Positions 16,961 to 26,355 of a stretch of DNA of 64,000 nucleotides are shown in pieces. The stretch's first letter is position 1. Every line of letters starts with the position of its first letter. The stretch comes from Halobellus sp. LT62 (GTDB lineage Archaea; Halobacteriota; Halobacteria; Halobacteriales; Haloferacaceae): assembly GCF_037031285.1 (NCBI RefSeq), contig NZ_JAYEZO010000001.1, positions 1,302,001-1,366,000 on the forward strand. The letters are read 5' to 3'. The notes below the pieces were generated by a model, which did not search any database, was not told the DNA's origin, and was given only the letters and a program-made list of their open reading frames with translations. The position numbers and the translations under genes are program-made.

Positions 16961-18085
16961 ATGGACGAGCCGACGCCGACACGCAGACGACTCCTCGGTT
17001 TCGGCGGGGCGGGGATCCTCGCCGCGCTCGCGGGGTGTAGCGCGGAGGCACCGAGCGCCGAGAGACAGGCGAAGACGACATCGACATCGAGTCCCGAGCG
17101 GTCTCCAGCGCGCTCGGCGACGCCGACGAGTCCCTACAGCCGGGTCTACCGCGAAACAATCGACGCCGTCGTGCTCGTCCAAACCGATCGGGGACGGGGG
17201 ACCGGATTCGTCGTCGACCCCGCTCTCGATACCGACTCCGCTGCAGTGGCCGACTCGAGGTGCGTCGTCACGAACGCCCACGTGGTCGATGACGCCGCGA
17301 CGGCGGACCTCCGGTTCAGCGGGGGCCAGTGGGCTGCCGGTGACATCGTCGGCACCGACTCCCGCAGCGACTTAGCAGTGGTCGAACTGCCCGCGTCGAC
17401 TCGAGACCGGGAACCGTTATCCTTCGCGGAAGGCGAGCCGACAGTCGGGCAGGAAGTCGTCGCCCTCGGCAATCCGTTCGACCTCGACGGGACGATGACG
17501 ACCGGCATCGTGAGCGGCGTCGACAGGTCCGCACCGGCTCCCACGGGAGCACAGATTCCGGACGCGATACAGACCGACGCGGCGGTCAATCCGGGGAACA
17601 GCGGCGGACCGCTGCTGTCGCTCGACGGCGACGTGGTCGCCGTGATCAACTCCGAGATCGGCGAGAACGTGGGTTTCGGGATCTCGGCCGCGCTCGCCGG
17701 ACGAGTCGTCCCGGGTCTCATCGCCAACGGGTCCTACGAGCACCCGTTCTTGGGCGTCACGCTCGCTGAGATGACTCCGGAATTGGCCGGTACGATGGGA
17801 CTGACAGGACCGAGGGGCGTACTGGTAACGTCGGTTCTCGAAGACGGGCCGTCAGCGGGGCTTCTCAGCGGCGGTTCCGAACTCCGAACTGTTGACGGTT
17901 CGCGCGTCAGGATCGGCGGTGACGTCGTCCTCTCGATCGGGGGTGAAACGATCCTTACTACCGAAGACCTCAGCAGCCACCTCGCGTTGGAAACGAGCCC
18001 CGGCGAGGTGGTGACGCTGACCGTCCAGCGGGACGGATACGTGACGACTGTCGACGTGACCCTCGGGGCGCGTCCCGGTACGTAG
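16961..18085 (+). CDS. HtrA/DegP-like trypsin-type serine protease lipoprotein with PDZ domain
   Basis: 374 residues. A Tat motif (TRRRLLGFGG) and lipobox (LAALAGC) predict a lipid-anchored extracellular protein. The chymotrypsin-like domain has a complete catalytic triad: His107 in TNAHVVD, Asp137 in SDLAVVELP and Ser214 in GNSGGPLL. The last ~90 residues form one PDZ domain (YEHPFLGVTLAEMTPELAGTMGLTGPRGVLVTSVLEDGPSAGLL...). HtrA proteases degrade or refold damaged exported proteins. It stands 47 bp after the small membrane protein gene. Confidence 0.93.
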   Translation: MDEPTPTRRRLLGFGGAGILAALAGCSAEAPSAERQAKTTSTSSPERSPARSATPTSPYSRVYRETIDAVVLVQTDRGRGTGFVVDPALDTDSAAVADSRCVVTNAHVVDDAATADLRFSGGQWAAGDIVGTDSRSDLAVVELPASTRDREPLSFAEGEPTVGQEVVALGNPFDLDGTMTTGIVSGVDRSAPAPTGAQIPDAIQTDAAVNPGNSGGPLLSLDGDVVAVINSEIGENVGFGISAALAGRVVPGLIANGSYEHPFLGVTLAEMTPELAGTMGLTGPRGVLVTSVLEDGPSAGLLSGGSELRTVDGSRVRIGGDVVLSIGGETILTTEDLSSHLALETSPGEVVTLTVQRDGYVTTVDVTLGARPGT

Positions 18086-18164
18086 CACGGGAGCCGAACG
18101 GCCTAGATACGCGCGCCGCTTCCGGTGGCCACACGCGGCGACCCTGTTTCACCGTGGCGTGTCC

Positions 18165-18172
18165 TTTATATC
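18165..18172 (+). promoter_or_regulatory. TATA box of the MBF1 gene
   Basis: TTTATATC lies about 27 bp before the ATG at 18195, supporting a leaderless transcript and this start. Confidence 0.75.
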
Positions 18173-18194
18173 GCCCCCTCGACTACGACGGAGT

Positions 18195-18737
18195 ATGCCC
18201 CAGTGCGAGATGTGCGGCAATGAGCGGCCGTCCCTCACGACGGTCAAGGTCGAGGGGGCCGAACTCGAACTGTGCGACGACTGCAAGGAGTTCGGCACCG
18301 AGGTCCGCACTGAGTCGAGCTCGTCTCAGTCGACGAAGTACTCGACGTCGAGCACCTCCAAATCGTCCGGGTCGAGCGGCGCTTCGAGCGCGTCCTCGTC
18401 GAGTGGCGGCGGTTCGTCGGGCGGATCGACCCGCCGACGCCGCGATATGTTCGATACGATGGACGAGGTCGCGGCCGACTACGACCAGCGCATTCGCGAG
18501 GCGCGGGAGGGACTCGGACTGAGCCAAGAGGACCTCGCGAAGTCGCTCAACGAGAAGGCGAGTCTGATCCGAAAACTCGAACGCGGTGATATCCTCCCCT
18601 CCGACGACGTGCAGAAGAAACTCGAACGGAAACTCGAAATTTCGCTCGTCGAGGGCGAGGACACCGACGACAGCGAGTGGTCGGGCGGGTCGTCGACGAC
18701 GACGACGCTCGGCGACGTCGTCAAGCGAAAGGACTGA
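18195..18737 (+). CDS. Multiprotein bridging factor 1 homologue (zinc ribbon plus HTH)
   Basis: 180 residues. An N-terminal zinc-binding motif has two C-x2-C pairs (CEMCG, CDDCK). A Ser/Gly-rich linker covers about residues 40-78. A Cro/C1-type HTH (DYDQRIREAREGLGLSQEDLAKSLNEKASLIRKLERGDILPS) is followed by the MBF1-characteristic KLERKLEISLVE segment. Archaeal MBF1 proteins associate with ribosomes and may bridge transcription and translation; the exact role is unsettled. The start is fixed by the TATA box 27 bp upstream. Confidence 0.92.
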   Translation: MPQCEMCGNERPSLTTVKVEGAELELCDDCKEFGTEVRTESSSSQSTKYSTSSTSKSSGSSGASSASSSSGGGSSGGSTRRRRDMFDTMDEVAADYDQRIREAREGLGLSQEDLAKSLNEKASLIRKLERGDILPSDDVQKKLERKLEISLVEGEDTDDSEWSGGSSTTTTLGDVVKRKD

Positions 18738-18848
18738 TCGGAACCGAAATCGATTCGATGCGGTTCTTCGGTGGAGAGAATCAGCCTCGCGTCTCCATCC
18801 AGAGCGTCAAGAGCAACCTATTTTGTGCCGTGGTTCACACGAACGCAC

Positions 18849-19493
18849 GTGTTCATCCTAGTTAATCTCAAGGCCTACCCGTGTGACCCGATCGAGGTCG
18901 CGACCGCCGCGCGCGACGTGGCAGACGCCGCGGACGTCCGTATCGCGGTCTCGCCGCAGGCGGCCGACGTCGCCCGCGTCGCCGACACCGGCGTCGAGAC
19001 GTGGGCCCAACACGTCGACTCGAACGGCCACGGCAGCCACACCGGCAGCACGCTCGCCGAATCCGTCGCGGAGGCGGGCGCAGTCGGGACGCTCATCAAC
19101 CACTCCGAGAAGCGGTTGAAGCTCGCGGACATCGACGGCGCAGTTCGCGCCGCAGAGCGCGCGGGTCTCGAAACGTGCGTCTGTGCGAACAACCCCACCC
19201 AGATCGGGGCGGCGGCGGCGCTCGGTCCCGACAGCGTCGCCGTCGAGCCGCCCGAACTCATCGGCGGCGACGTCTCGGTGGCGACTGCGGATCCGGACAT
19301 CGTCGAAGACGCCGTCGCGGCCGCGGGGGCCGTCGATTCGGACGTCGACGTCTTCTGCGGCGCGGGGATCTCCTCCGGCGAGGACGTCGTCACCGCGGGC
19401 GAGTTGGGAGCGACCGGCATCCTCCTCGCGTCGGGCGTCGCGAAAGCGGACGACCCGCGCGCGGCGCTGGAAGCGCTTGTCGAACCGCTCTGA
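18849..19493 (+). CDS. tpiA: Triosephosphate isomerase
   Basis: 214 residues, the short archaeal form. It interconverts glyceraldehyde-3-phosphate and dihydroxyacetone phosphate in glycolysis and gluconeogenesis. Key residues are visible: Lys in NLKAY (residue 8), the His/Glu pair in LINHSEKR, the catalytic Glu in [10 protein letters not shown], and the phosphate-binding loop [10 protein letters not shown]. The start is a GTG ([10 protein letters not shown]). An AT-rich CCTATTTTG about 30 bp upstream may be its TATA box. The final codons lie in a repeat that recurs just downstream. Confidence 0.95.
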   Translation: MFILVNLKAYPCDPIEVATAARDVADAADVRIAVSPQAADVARVADTGVETWAQHVDSNGHGSHTGSTLAESVAEAGAVGTLINHSEKRLKLADIDGAVRAAERAGLETCVCANNPTQIGAAAALGPDSVAVEPPELIGGDVSVATADPDIVEDAVAAAGAVDSDVDVFCGAGISSGEDVVTAGELGATGILLASGVAKADDPRAALEALVEPL

Positions 19494-19557
19494 GGAACCG
19501 ATCTCGATAGCGCTCGGACGACCCGCGCGCGGCGCTGGAAGCCCTCGGACGACCCGT
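19447..19557. repeat. Direct repeat duplicating the 3' end of tpiA
   Basis: A 28-bp sequence inside the last tpiA codons (19447-19474) recurs exactly at 19515-19542, after the stop codon. A third, 13-bp partial copy starts at 19545. The downstream copies are not in a gene. Confidence 0.85.
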
Positions 19558-19694
19558 CGGCGGTTCTTCGCGGTATCTCGGACGCTGCGAACCTCGTGTC
19601 CGAGAACGGGAAGGCTTATGCCGTCGAACACAAGTCTGTGACGGCTCTCGTCATCCCGAGACGAATCTCTCCAAACAGTTGTGTCGAAGGAGTG

Positions 19695-21476
19695 TCAGAC
19701 GCCGGAACGGTCGCCACCGTCGCTCTCTACGCTCGCTCCGTCGACTTCGGAATCTCCGTCGTCGGCGAGGTCCCCCTGAGAGACGAGTTTCTCGGGACGG
19801 AACGCGTCTTCGACGGCCGCGACGACGTCGCGAAGTTCGTCCTCGTCGAGCCGGTCGGCGAACTCCCGACGGACGAGCGCGGGGAGGGCGTACGCGTATC
19901 GGCCGCGACCGACGTGCTCGATGAACTCCGCTCGTCGGAGCAACCCGTTCCGACTGTAGGCGAGCTGTTTGTCGCCGGCCTCACCGGCGGCGACGTGGGC
20001 GTCGATCGGATCGCAGGCGTCGACTTCGCGGTAGAACGCCAGCATCCGTTGAGAGGCGGGCGGTAGCGACGCCACGACGTCGCGCAGTCGCTCGATGACG
20101 TCTTTTCGTCCGGTCAACGTCGCCGTCTCCTCGTGCGCGCGCTCGGGTTGGACGTCCCGATCGATCTCGTCGGCGTCTCGGTCGATTAGGCCGCCGTCGA
20201 ACCCCGGATAGGCCCCCGCGGCGGCGGCGGTGGCGATCTCCTCGTCGATCTCGTCGTCAGCGGCCTCCGCCGCGTGTTCGGACGATGCCCGTCCATCACC
20301 ATCAGCATCGGGAGACGCCTCAGGCTCGCCGGGAGCCCCCTCGGCCTCGTAGTGGTCGAGCGCGGACTGCCGTTCTTCCGGACGGTTCAGGTTTCTCCTG
20401 TCGCCGTCGCGATACGGCGATTCGGCCTTCTGAAACATCGCCTGTGCGAACTGGTCCGCCATCTGTGAGAGGTCGCGGGCCTCTTCGAGTTCGCGTTCGA
20501 GCTGCCGGATCTTCGCCTCCTTCGCTTCGAGTTCCTGGCGGAGATCCGCGAGTTCGCTCTCGCGGCGCTCCTTCTCGTCGGAGATGCTCTGTAATTCCGA
20601 GACGAGGTCGCCGTCGACCGATTTCAAGTCCGGTCGTTGGAAGTCGTCGAGACCGGGCGTCGCTCCCGCGTCGAACGTCCGCTTCTTGTGGAATTTGACC
20701 CGTCGGAGCGAATCGGACCAGTCGGTGACCAAGAACGCCTCACCGTCGCCCATCTCCTCGATCGCGTCGGCGTACTCCGAGCCGAGAATCCGACCGACGA
20801 CCTTCGTGTCGTTGTTCCACGTCAGTCGGTGCCAGACGAGCCAGTCGCACTGCGTGATGAAGTCCTTCTTGACGTCGGCGGGGCGCTGAGAGATGCCGAC
20901 GATCCCGAGGCCGTGTTTTCGACCCCGCTTGCCGATCTTGATGAGCATCTTCCCCGCCTCGGTCATCCCGCCGCCCTCCGGAATGTACTCGTGGCACTCC
21001 TCGATGAGCATCAAAAACGGCTTTTTGAGCTTCTTCTCCTTCGCGAACAACCGTTTGGACACCTCGGTCAGAAGCTCTTGGGCCTCGTCGTCTTCGAGGT
21101 AGCCGGAGACGTCGAGGATGATCGGTACGTTCTGTTCGAGCGCGAGGTGTGCGAGCTTCTCGGCGTGCTCGGGGCTGACAACGATGTCGCACTCCTCGTC
21201 CGCGCCCGCGTGCAACAGCTCGAACTGCTCTTTGAGCCCGTAGTACTCCCCGTCGGTGTCGACGATGAGCACCGGGAAGTTCTTCGAGAGCAGGTTCTCG
21301 ATGATCACCGACGCCGTGTTCGACTTTCCGGATCCGGATTTCCCGGTGATAAAGCCCCGGCCCGTGAGGATATCGACGACGGGCAGATCGACTGCCGTGC
21401 CCTGTGCTCGCTCGCCGTCGCCCCCCGGTCCCTCGCTGACGTTCGCGACGGTGATCGTCTCCGTGTCCTCGGTCAT
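19695..21476 (-). CDS. HerA-like ATP-binding protein (DUF87/helicase HerA domain)
   Basis: 593 residues. The ATPase core starts with Walker A GKSGSGKSN at 45-53 and contains VLIVDTDGEYYGL and FLMLIEECHEYIPEGGGMTE (Walker B with catalytic Glu), plus ISQRPADVKKDFITQCDWLVWHRL (sensor region). A coiled coil covers about residues 290-345, a low-complexity acidic stretch about 360-440, and a winged-helix-like domain ends the protein. HerA-type ATPases are hexameric DNA translocases, classically paired with NurA. No nurA is adjacent, so this is probably one of the haloarchaeal HerA paralogues of unknown role. A TATA-like box far upstream (21584-21589) implies a leader of roughly 85 nt. Confidence 0.82.
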   Translation of the reverse strand: MTEDTETITVANVSEGPGGDGERAQGTAVDLPVVDILTGRGFITGKSGSGKSNTASVIIENLLSKNFPVLIVDTDGEYYGLKEQFELLHAGADEECDIVVSPEHAEKLAHLALEQNVPIILDVSGYLEDDEAQELLTEVSKRLFAKEKKLKKPFLMLIEECHEYIPEGGGMTEAGKMLIKIGKRGRKHGLGIVGISQRPADVKKDFITQCDWLVWHRLTWNNDTKVVGRILGSEYADAIEEMGDGEAFLVTDWSDSLRRVKFHKKRTFDAGATPGLDDFQRPDLKSVDGDLVSELQSISDEKERRESELADLRQELEAKEAKIRQLERELEEARDLSQMADQFAQAMFQKAESPYRDGDRRNLNRPEERQSALDHYEAEGAPGEPEASPDADGDGRASSEHAAEAADDEIDEEIATAAAAGAYPGFDGGLIDRDADEIDRDVQPERAHEETATLTGRKDVIERLRDVVASLPPASQRMLAFYREVDACDPIDAHVAAGEAGDKQLAYSRNGLLRRAEFIEHVGRGRYAYALPALVRREFADRLDEDELRDVVAAVEDAFRPEKLVSQGDLADDGDSEVDGASVESDGGDRSGV

Positions 21477-21752
21477 CTATCGGGTGCTCTCCTTCGCAGG
21501 ACAATAGTTCCTTCCCCCACGTCGTCCACGACTCGTCAGGCGACGGCACCGAGGTCCATCCGGGTCTCCGGGTGCGCCAAGGGTTTATACCCGAACCCGC
21601 GGCCAAGACCGCCGTGATCTGACGAGAGCCCCACGTCGGGCCGCGGTTGCTCGGCACGTCGACGTGGGAGCGATGGCGGCGTCGAGAGAGCGCGTCGCTA
21701 GGGCGGGTGCCGACTGTTCGCCACGACTCGAATTCCTGAAACGGGCAGCCAG

Positions 21753-22379
21753 CTACGACTCCGCGAGGTCCGACCACGCGCCCCAGAAGCGCTGCAGCGC
21801 CGTGACGTGACCGATCACGGCGAAGAAGACCAAGAGCCAGCCGACGAGCGACAGCCCGAGCGGTCGAACGGGGCCGGATACGACGAGCGGCGCGACCGCG
21901 GCGACGAGCGCGACGACGCCGATGATCGCCAGTCGGTCCGCACGCCCGACGAGGCCGCCGTACGCGCGGCCGAGTCCGACGGCTTGGATCTGTGTGCCGA
22001 GATACGAGGTCATCAGCACGCCGGTCACCGCCGCGAGGCCGAGCGCGTAGGCGTCGATCCCGGCCGCGAGGCCGACGAGCATCGCGATATCGGCGTAGCG
22101 ATCGAGGACGTGATCGAGGAGGTCGCCGCCGTCGCTCTCGACGCCCTGCGCCCGCGCGAGCGCGCCGTCGACGAGGTCGAGCCAGCCGTTGCTGAGGACG
22201 AACAGCGCACCGAGCGCGTACCACAGCGGCGTCGCGAGCGCGAACGCGCCACCGGCGGCGACGGCGAAGCCGAACGCGACGACGCTGACGCCGTCCGGAC
22301 TCAGTCCCAGACGATCGGCGGCGGCGACGAACGGGCCGAGCAGTCGGTCCGCGAGGTCGCGGTACTGATCCAGTGTCAT
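21753..22379 (-). CDS. CDP-alcohol phosphatidyltransferase-family membrane enzyme
   Basis: 208 residues with several hydrophobic spans. The family motif D-G-x2-A-R-x8-G-x3-D-x3-D is complete, beginning at Asp71 (DGALARAQG...GDLLDHVLD). These enzymes transfer a phosphorylated alcohol onto CDP-archaeol to make archaeal phospholipid head groups. Which alcohol is used (glycerol-phosphate, inositol-phosphate or serine) cannot be told from this sequence. It is the last gene of the hisC-kinase-transferase operon, 31 bp after the kinase gene. Confidence 0.88.
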   Translation of the reverse strand: MTLDQYRDLADRLLGPFVAAADRLGLSPDGVSVVAFGFAVAAGGAFALATPLWYALGALFVLSNGWLDLVDGALARAQGVESDGGDLLDHVLDRYADIAMLVGLAAGIDAYALGLAAVTGVLMTSYLGTQIQAVGLGRAYGGLVGRADRLAIIGVVALVAAVAPLVVSGPVRPLGLSLVGWLLVFFAVIGHVTALQRFWGAWSDLAES

Positions 22380-22410
22380 CGTTCCTCCGTCGGCGTCGGT
22401 GATCCCCGAG

Positions 22411-22959
22411 TCATAGGTACTCGACGAAGTCGACGACGCCGACCCGTGGCTCGGTTTCGCCCTCGATAGCGGCCGCGACGTCGCTCGCGACTTCCGCGGG
22501 CGCTCGATCCGTCGTGTCGATCTCCCAGACGGCCTCCGCGCCGTGACGCTCCACCGCCTCCGCGAGGATCACGTCGAGCGCCTCGCTCTCGGCGTTCTCG
22601 GCGATCGACGCCTCCGACTCGCCGCGCTCTCGGAGCCGCGGCTTCAGTTCGTCGGGGTGACACCGAAGCACGATCACGCGCGCGACGTCGAGGAGGTGTG
22701 AGAGGTGCGATTCGACGAGCGTGTCGCGGTCGGCGTCGTCACCGCTGTCACCCTGCACCTCGCGGTCCGCGAGCCACGCTTCGACCGCGTCGAGGTCGGC
22801 GACGAGCGAGTCGCGCTCGACGTCGCGCTCGGTGAACAGGTCGGCCTCTCGAATCGCGTCGTTCAAGTGAACGACCTCGGTTCCGATCTCTTCGGCGACG
22901 AGGTTCGAGATAGTCGTCTTCCCCGTTCCGGGCGTTCCGGTGAGCGCGATTCGACTCAC
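22411..22959 (-). CDS. Adenylate kinase, Fap7/AK6 (hCINAP) type
   Basis: 182 residues. The P-loop GTPGTGKTT is at residues 8-16, followed by NLVAEEIGTEVVHLNDAIREADL, the pattern of the AK6/Fap7 family. These kinases phosphorylate AMP, and in archaea and eukaryotes also help small-subunit ribosome maturation with uS11. The length is right for the family. The start overlaps the hisC stop by four bases (ATGA), so translation is coupled. Confidence 0.88.
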   Translation of the reverse strand: MSRIALTGTPGTGKTTISNLVAEEIGTEVVHLNDAIREADLFTERDVERDSLVADLDAVEAWLADREVQGDSGDDADRDTLVESHLSHLLDVARVIVLRCHPDELKPRLRERGESEASIAENAESEALDVILAEAVERHGAEAVWEIDTTDRAPAEVASDVAAAIEGETEPRVGVVDFVEYL

Positions 22960-24053
22960 GGATCTGTCGCCTCCGGCGTGACCTCGGCGACGACCTCGTT
23001 GAGCACGTCGACCGCTCTGCGCGTCTCCTCACGGGTGCCACAGGAGACGCGGACGCACTCCGAGAGGCCGAAGCTGGATGTGTCGCGGACGATGACGCCC
23101 CGGCGCTGTGCGGCGTCGGCGACGGCCGTCGCGTCGCCGACCTCACAGAGGACGAAGTTGCCGCCGGAGTCCCACGTCGGCACGTCGAACTCGTCGCGGT
23201 AGTACTCCCGCGCCCAGCGGGCGGTCTCCACGGAGCGTTCGAGGTGCTCGTCGTCGTCGATCGCGGCGAGTGCGGCGCGACAGGCGAGTTCGTTGGCCGC
23301 GAACGGGGTGTTCACCCGCGCGTACGCGTCTGCCCACTCCGAGGGGACGACCGCGTAGCCGATCCGAAGCCCCGCCAGCCCGTAGGCCTTCGAGAACGTC
23401 CGAAGCACCGCGAGGTTGTCGTACTCCTCGAGCAGATCGATGGCGGTCGGCTCTTCGGCGTACTCGGCGTACGCCTCGTCGACGACGACGAGCGTCTGCT
23501 CGTCGACGCGTTCGGCGAGTGTGCGGATGTCAGCTCGCGAAAGAACCGATCCCGTTGGGTTGTGCGGCGTCGTCGCGAAGAGGATTCGCTCGCCGTCGTA
23601 GGCCGACAGGATCGTCTCGGCGGACTGCTCGAAGTCCGTCTCCTTCGAGATCCGGTACGTCGAGGCGTCGCCGTGGTGATACCGCGCCGACATCGAGTAG
23701 TACGAAAAGCCCGGCGCGGGCACGAGGATGTCGTCGTTGGGTTCTAAAAACGCCCGCGAGAGGTAGTCGATCGACCCGTCGGCACCCGCGCTCAGCCACA
23801 CCTGTTCGGCGTCGACGCCCCACTTCTCGGCGATCCGATCGGTGAGGTCCGTGTGGGAGGCCTTCGGGTAGACGTTCACGTCGGGCGCGGCCGCCTCGAC
23901 CGCTTCCACGGCGGCGGGGCTCGGGCCGTGGGGGTTCTCGTTCGACGAGAGCTTCGTCAGTTCCTCGGGGTCCATTCCGAGATCGCGGGCGACCTCCTCG
24001 GCCCCGCGTCCGGGAACGTACGCCTCGTGTTCAGAGAGGTCCCTCGGTTGCAT
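22956..24053 (-). CDS. hisC: Histidinol-phosphate aminotransferase
   Basis: 365 residues. This class I/II PLP-dependent aminotransferase converts imidazole-acetol phosphate and glutamate to histidinol phosphate. Motifs include LSSNENPHGPSP (substrate arm), VVVDEAYAEYA (PLP-contacting Asp/Tyr), and LRTFSKAYGLAGLRIGYAV, which holds the PLP lysine. It leads a three-gene operon with an adenylate kinase and a CDP-alcohol transferase. A TATA-like CCTTAAAG (complement of 24077-24086) is about 28 bp before the ATG. Confidence 0.95.
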   Translation of the reverse strand: MQPRDLSEHEAYVPGRGAEEVARDLGMDPEELTKLSSNENPHGPSPAAVEAVEAAAPDVNVYPKASHTDLTDRIAEKWGVDAEQVWLSAGADGSIDYLSRAFLEPNDDILVPAPGFSYYSMSARYHHGDASTYRISKETDFEQSAETILSAYDGERILFATTPHNPTGSVLSRADIRTLAERVDEQTLVVVDEAYAEYAEEPTAIDLLEEYDNLAVLRTFSKAYGLAGLRIGYAVVPSEWADAYARVNTPFAANELACRAALAAIDDDEHLERSVETARWAREYYRDEFDVPTWDSGGNFVLCEVGDATAVADAAQRRGVIVRDTSSFGLSECVRVSCGTREETRRAVDVLNEVVAEVTPEATDP

Positions 24054-24134
24054 ACCCGTACGCTGTCGCCGGCGGGTCTTTAAGGGTGTGTCTCGCGGTC
24101 GACGCCGACGCGTTCCCCGGTTCCAGTCTCGAAT

Positions 24135-25742
24135 CTACAGCGAATCGGCAAGCGAGTCGGCCGCCCGGAGCGACAGCGCTGCGATGGTGAGCGTCGGGTT
24201 CATCGCGCCGCCGGTGGGGAACACCGACGAGCCGACGACCCAGAGGTTCGAGAGGTCGTGCGTCCGGCAGGTGCTGTCGACGACGCTCTCGTCGGGGTCT
24301 GTCCCCATCCGCGTCGTCCCCATCTGGTGGTAGGCGGGGCCGGTCGCGCCCGGTCCGACCGTCCACTCGATCGACGCGCCGAGTTCCTCGAGGATCGCGT
24401 GCTGGACCTCGTTGGCCCGTCGGATCGCGTCTCGCGTCCGTTCGGAGAGCGACCACTCGATGTGCGGGACGGGGTTGCCGTGATCGTCGCGGCGCTCCGG
24501 ATCGAGCGTGACGCGGTTCTCCGCGTCGGGCAACTGCTCGACGAGGCCGCCCATCGCGATGTGGGTGCCGTAAGACTCTCGGAGCTGATCGAGCAGCTCG
24601 TCGCCCCACGTCTCCGCGTGCAGGGCTTCGATCACCGGCGACGGCCCGGCGTAGTTGAGGAACTCCAGTTTCACGCCCTCGATCGGCTCTTCGTCGTCGT
24701 AGAACTGGTGGCACTCGCTGGTGATGAACCCGATGTGGTTCTGCCGTGTCGGTTCGTCGAGTCGGCCGCCCGCCCCGGCGAAGAGGTGGTCCATAAAGAA
24801 GCGACCGACTGCGCCGGAGGTGTTGGCCAAGCCGTCCGGGTACCGCTCGGACTCCGACAGGAGGAGCAGGCGCGCGTTCTCGACGCCGCCGCAGGCGACG
24901 ACGAACCGTCGGGCCGTCTGTCGGTGTTCGTTCCCGTCGGGGGTCGCGTACACCGCGGCCTCGACGACCTCGCCCGACTCGTCGTGTTCGAGCCGTTGCA
25001 CGGGTGCGTGATCGATCACGCGCGCGCCGGCTGTTTCGGCCTTGTCGACGTGGGACTCGGCGGTGTACTTCGCCCCGGAGGGACAGACCGGTCGGCACGT
25101 CCCGTAGCCCTGACAGGCCGACCGTCCGTCGTAGGACTCGGAGTTCCGCGCGTTCGGCACCGAGTGCATATCGATCCCTAGACGCTCGCAGGCCTCCGCG
25201 AACAGCGAGTCCGAGTGGGAGGGCGGAAACGCCGAGAGCGGAAACGGCTCCTCGCGCGGCGGCGCGTAGGGGTTGTCCATCGCGCCCGCGACGCCGAGTT
25301 CGCGCTCGGCGTCGGCGTAGTGGGGTCGGAGGTCCTCGTAGTCGATCGGCCAGTCGGCCCCGAGACCGTAGCGCGTGTCCATCTCGAAGTCGCGCTCGTG
25401 GAGACGCATCACCATTCCCTGCCAGTGCAGCGTCGAGCCGCCGACGCCCTTGACGCGCGCCGCGTTCAGCGGGTAGTGCTTCCCGGCAGTCGTGTAGTCG
25501 TCGCGGGGGCCGCCCATTCCCCACAGGTCGTCCATCCCCGGTCGGATGTGTTCTTCCTGCTGCTCGCGCCGCCGGGAAAAGTCGAACCGCGGCCCGGCTT
25601 CGAGGACGACGACGTCGGCTCCAGCGTCCGCGAGCCGATGAGCGACGAGCGCGCCGGCGGGACCGGAACCGACGACGCAGACGTCCGCACGGGCCGACGG
25701 CGTGCGGTCGCGGCCGTCGCCGACGCCGCCGTCCTCAGCCAT
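24135..25742 (-). CDS. GMC-family FAD-dependent oxidoreductase
   Basis: 535 residues. An N-terminal FAD-binding dinucleotide fold (VCVVGSGPAGALVAHRLADAGADVVVLEAG) is followed by the GMC element GVGGSTLHWQGMVMR and the C-terminal active-site region (GPAYHQMGTTRMG ... NLWVVGSSVFPTGGAMNPTLTIAAL). A Cys-rich motif (CQGYGTCRPVC) is typical of the gluconate/sorbitol/fructose-dehydrogenase large-subunit branch. The substrate is probably a sugar or polyol. Its start overlaps the upstream subunit-3 gene by 8 bp, so the two make one complex. The shared promoter carries a DtxR-like operator. Confidence 0.88.
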   Translation of the reverse strand: MAEDGGVGDGRDRTPSARADVCVVGSGPAGALVAHRLADAGADVVVLEAGPRFDFSRRREQQEEHIRPGMDDLWGMGGPRDDYTTAGKHYPLNAARVKGVGGSTLHWQGMVMRLHERDFEMDTRYGLGADWPIDYEDLRPHYADAERELGVAGAMDNPYAPPREEPFPLSAFPPSHSDSLFAEACERLGIDMHSVPNARNSESYDGRSACQGYGTCRPVCPSGAKYTAESHVDKAETAGARVIDHAPVQRLEHDESGEVVEAAVYATPDGNEHRQTARRFVVACGGVENARLLLLSESERYPDGLANTSGAVGRFFMDHLFAGAGGRLDEPTRQNHIGFITSECHQFYDDEEPIEGVKLEFLNYAGPSPVIEALHAETWGDELLDQLRESYGTHIAMGGLVEQLPDAENRVTLDPERRDDHGNPVPHIEWSLSERTRDAIRRANEVQHAILEELGASIEWTVGPGATGPAYHQMGTTRMGTDPDESVVDSTCRTHDLSNLWVVGSSVFPTGGAMNPTLTIAALSLRAADSLADSL

Positions 25743-26346
25743 CGCGGTCGCCTCCCCACGGCTCCTCACCGCGGTCCGGCATTGAGCCGCGCTGGTAGCT
25801 CTCGATGCCGCCGGGGTAGCCGATCGGATTCTCGATGCCGACGAGGCGGCCCCCCGCCGGTGACGCGTAGAACGCGAAGAGGAGGTTATCGACGAGGTAG
25901 AACCGGATCCGGTCGGTGATCGGTCCCTCAGGATCCGGTTCAGCTGTCTCGACGCCCAGCCGACGGAGTAGTGTGTCCCGCGTCTCGGCGTCCAGATCCG
26001 CGTACGAATCGCCGTGCCAGTCGCGGGCGACCGCATCGAGCTGCGCCGCGGCCTCCCGAACGCCGTCACGATAGATCGGTCGACCCTCCGTTCGTCCCAG
26101 CGCGTACTCTTCGACGAACGCGCGACGGCCCGAAGCCTCACGGGGGTAGAGCACCTCGGCGACGGCGTCGAGGAGGTCCAGTAGGTCCGTCGACAGCGAC
26201 GGGTTCGCGGACGATGCCGGTCCGGGAGCGGCGTCCGCGTCGCTGTCCGCTCGCGGCGGCTCGATACGGCCGGCGAGCGCGCCCCCGCCGACTGTCGCCC
26301 CTGCCGCCGCCACCGCGGCCAACGCGTCGCGTCGCGTCAGTTTCAC
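25735..26346 (-). CDS. Gluconate 2-dehydrogenase subunit 3-like protein, Tat-exported
   Basis: 203 residues from a GTG start. A twin-arginine signal ([24 protein letters not shown]) predicts Tat export. The body (LLDAVAEVLYPREASGRRAFVEEYALGR ... GWHGDSYAD-like) matches the gluconate 2-dehydrogenase subunit 3 family (PF13618), which helps export and anchor the FAD subunit that lacks its own signal. This fits the downstream GMC gene, with which it overlaps. A DtxR-like operator lies 10-23 bp before the start codon, covering the expected promoter. Confidence 0.85.
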   Translation of the reverse strand: MKLTRRDALAAVAAAGATVGGGALAGRIEPPRADSDADAAPGPASSANPSLSTDLLDLLDAVAEVLYPREASGRRAFVEEYALGRTEGRPIYRDGVREAAAQLDAVARDWHGDSYADLDAETRDTLLRRLGVETAEPDPEGPITDRIRFYLVDNLLFAFYASPAGGRLVGIENPIGYPGGIESYQRGSMPDRGEEPWGGDRDG

Positions 26347-26355
26347 GGACTCGGA

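Noticed and set aside
25743-26141. N-terminal extension of the GMC oxidoreductase frame
   Set aside because: It overlaps the subunit-3 gene and shows no family similarity. The ATG at 25742 starts right before the FAD-binding fold.
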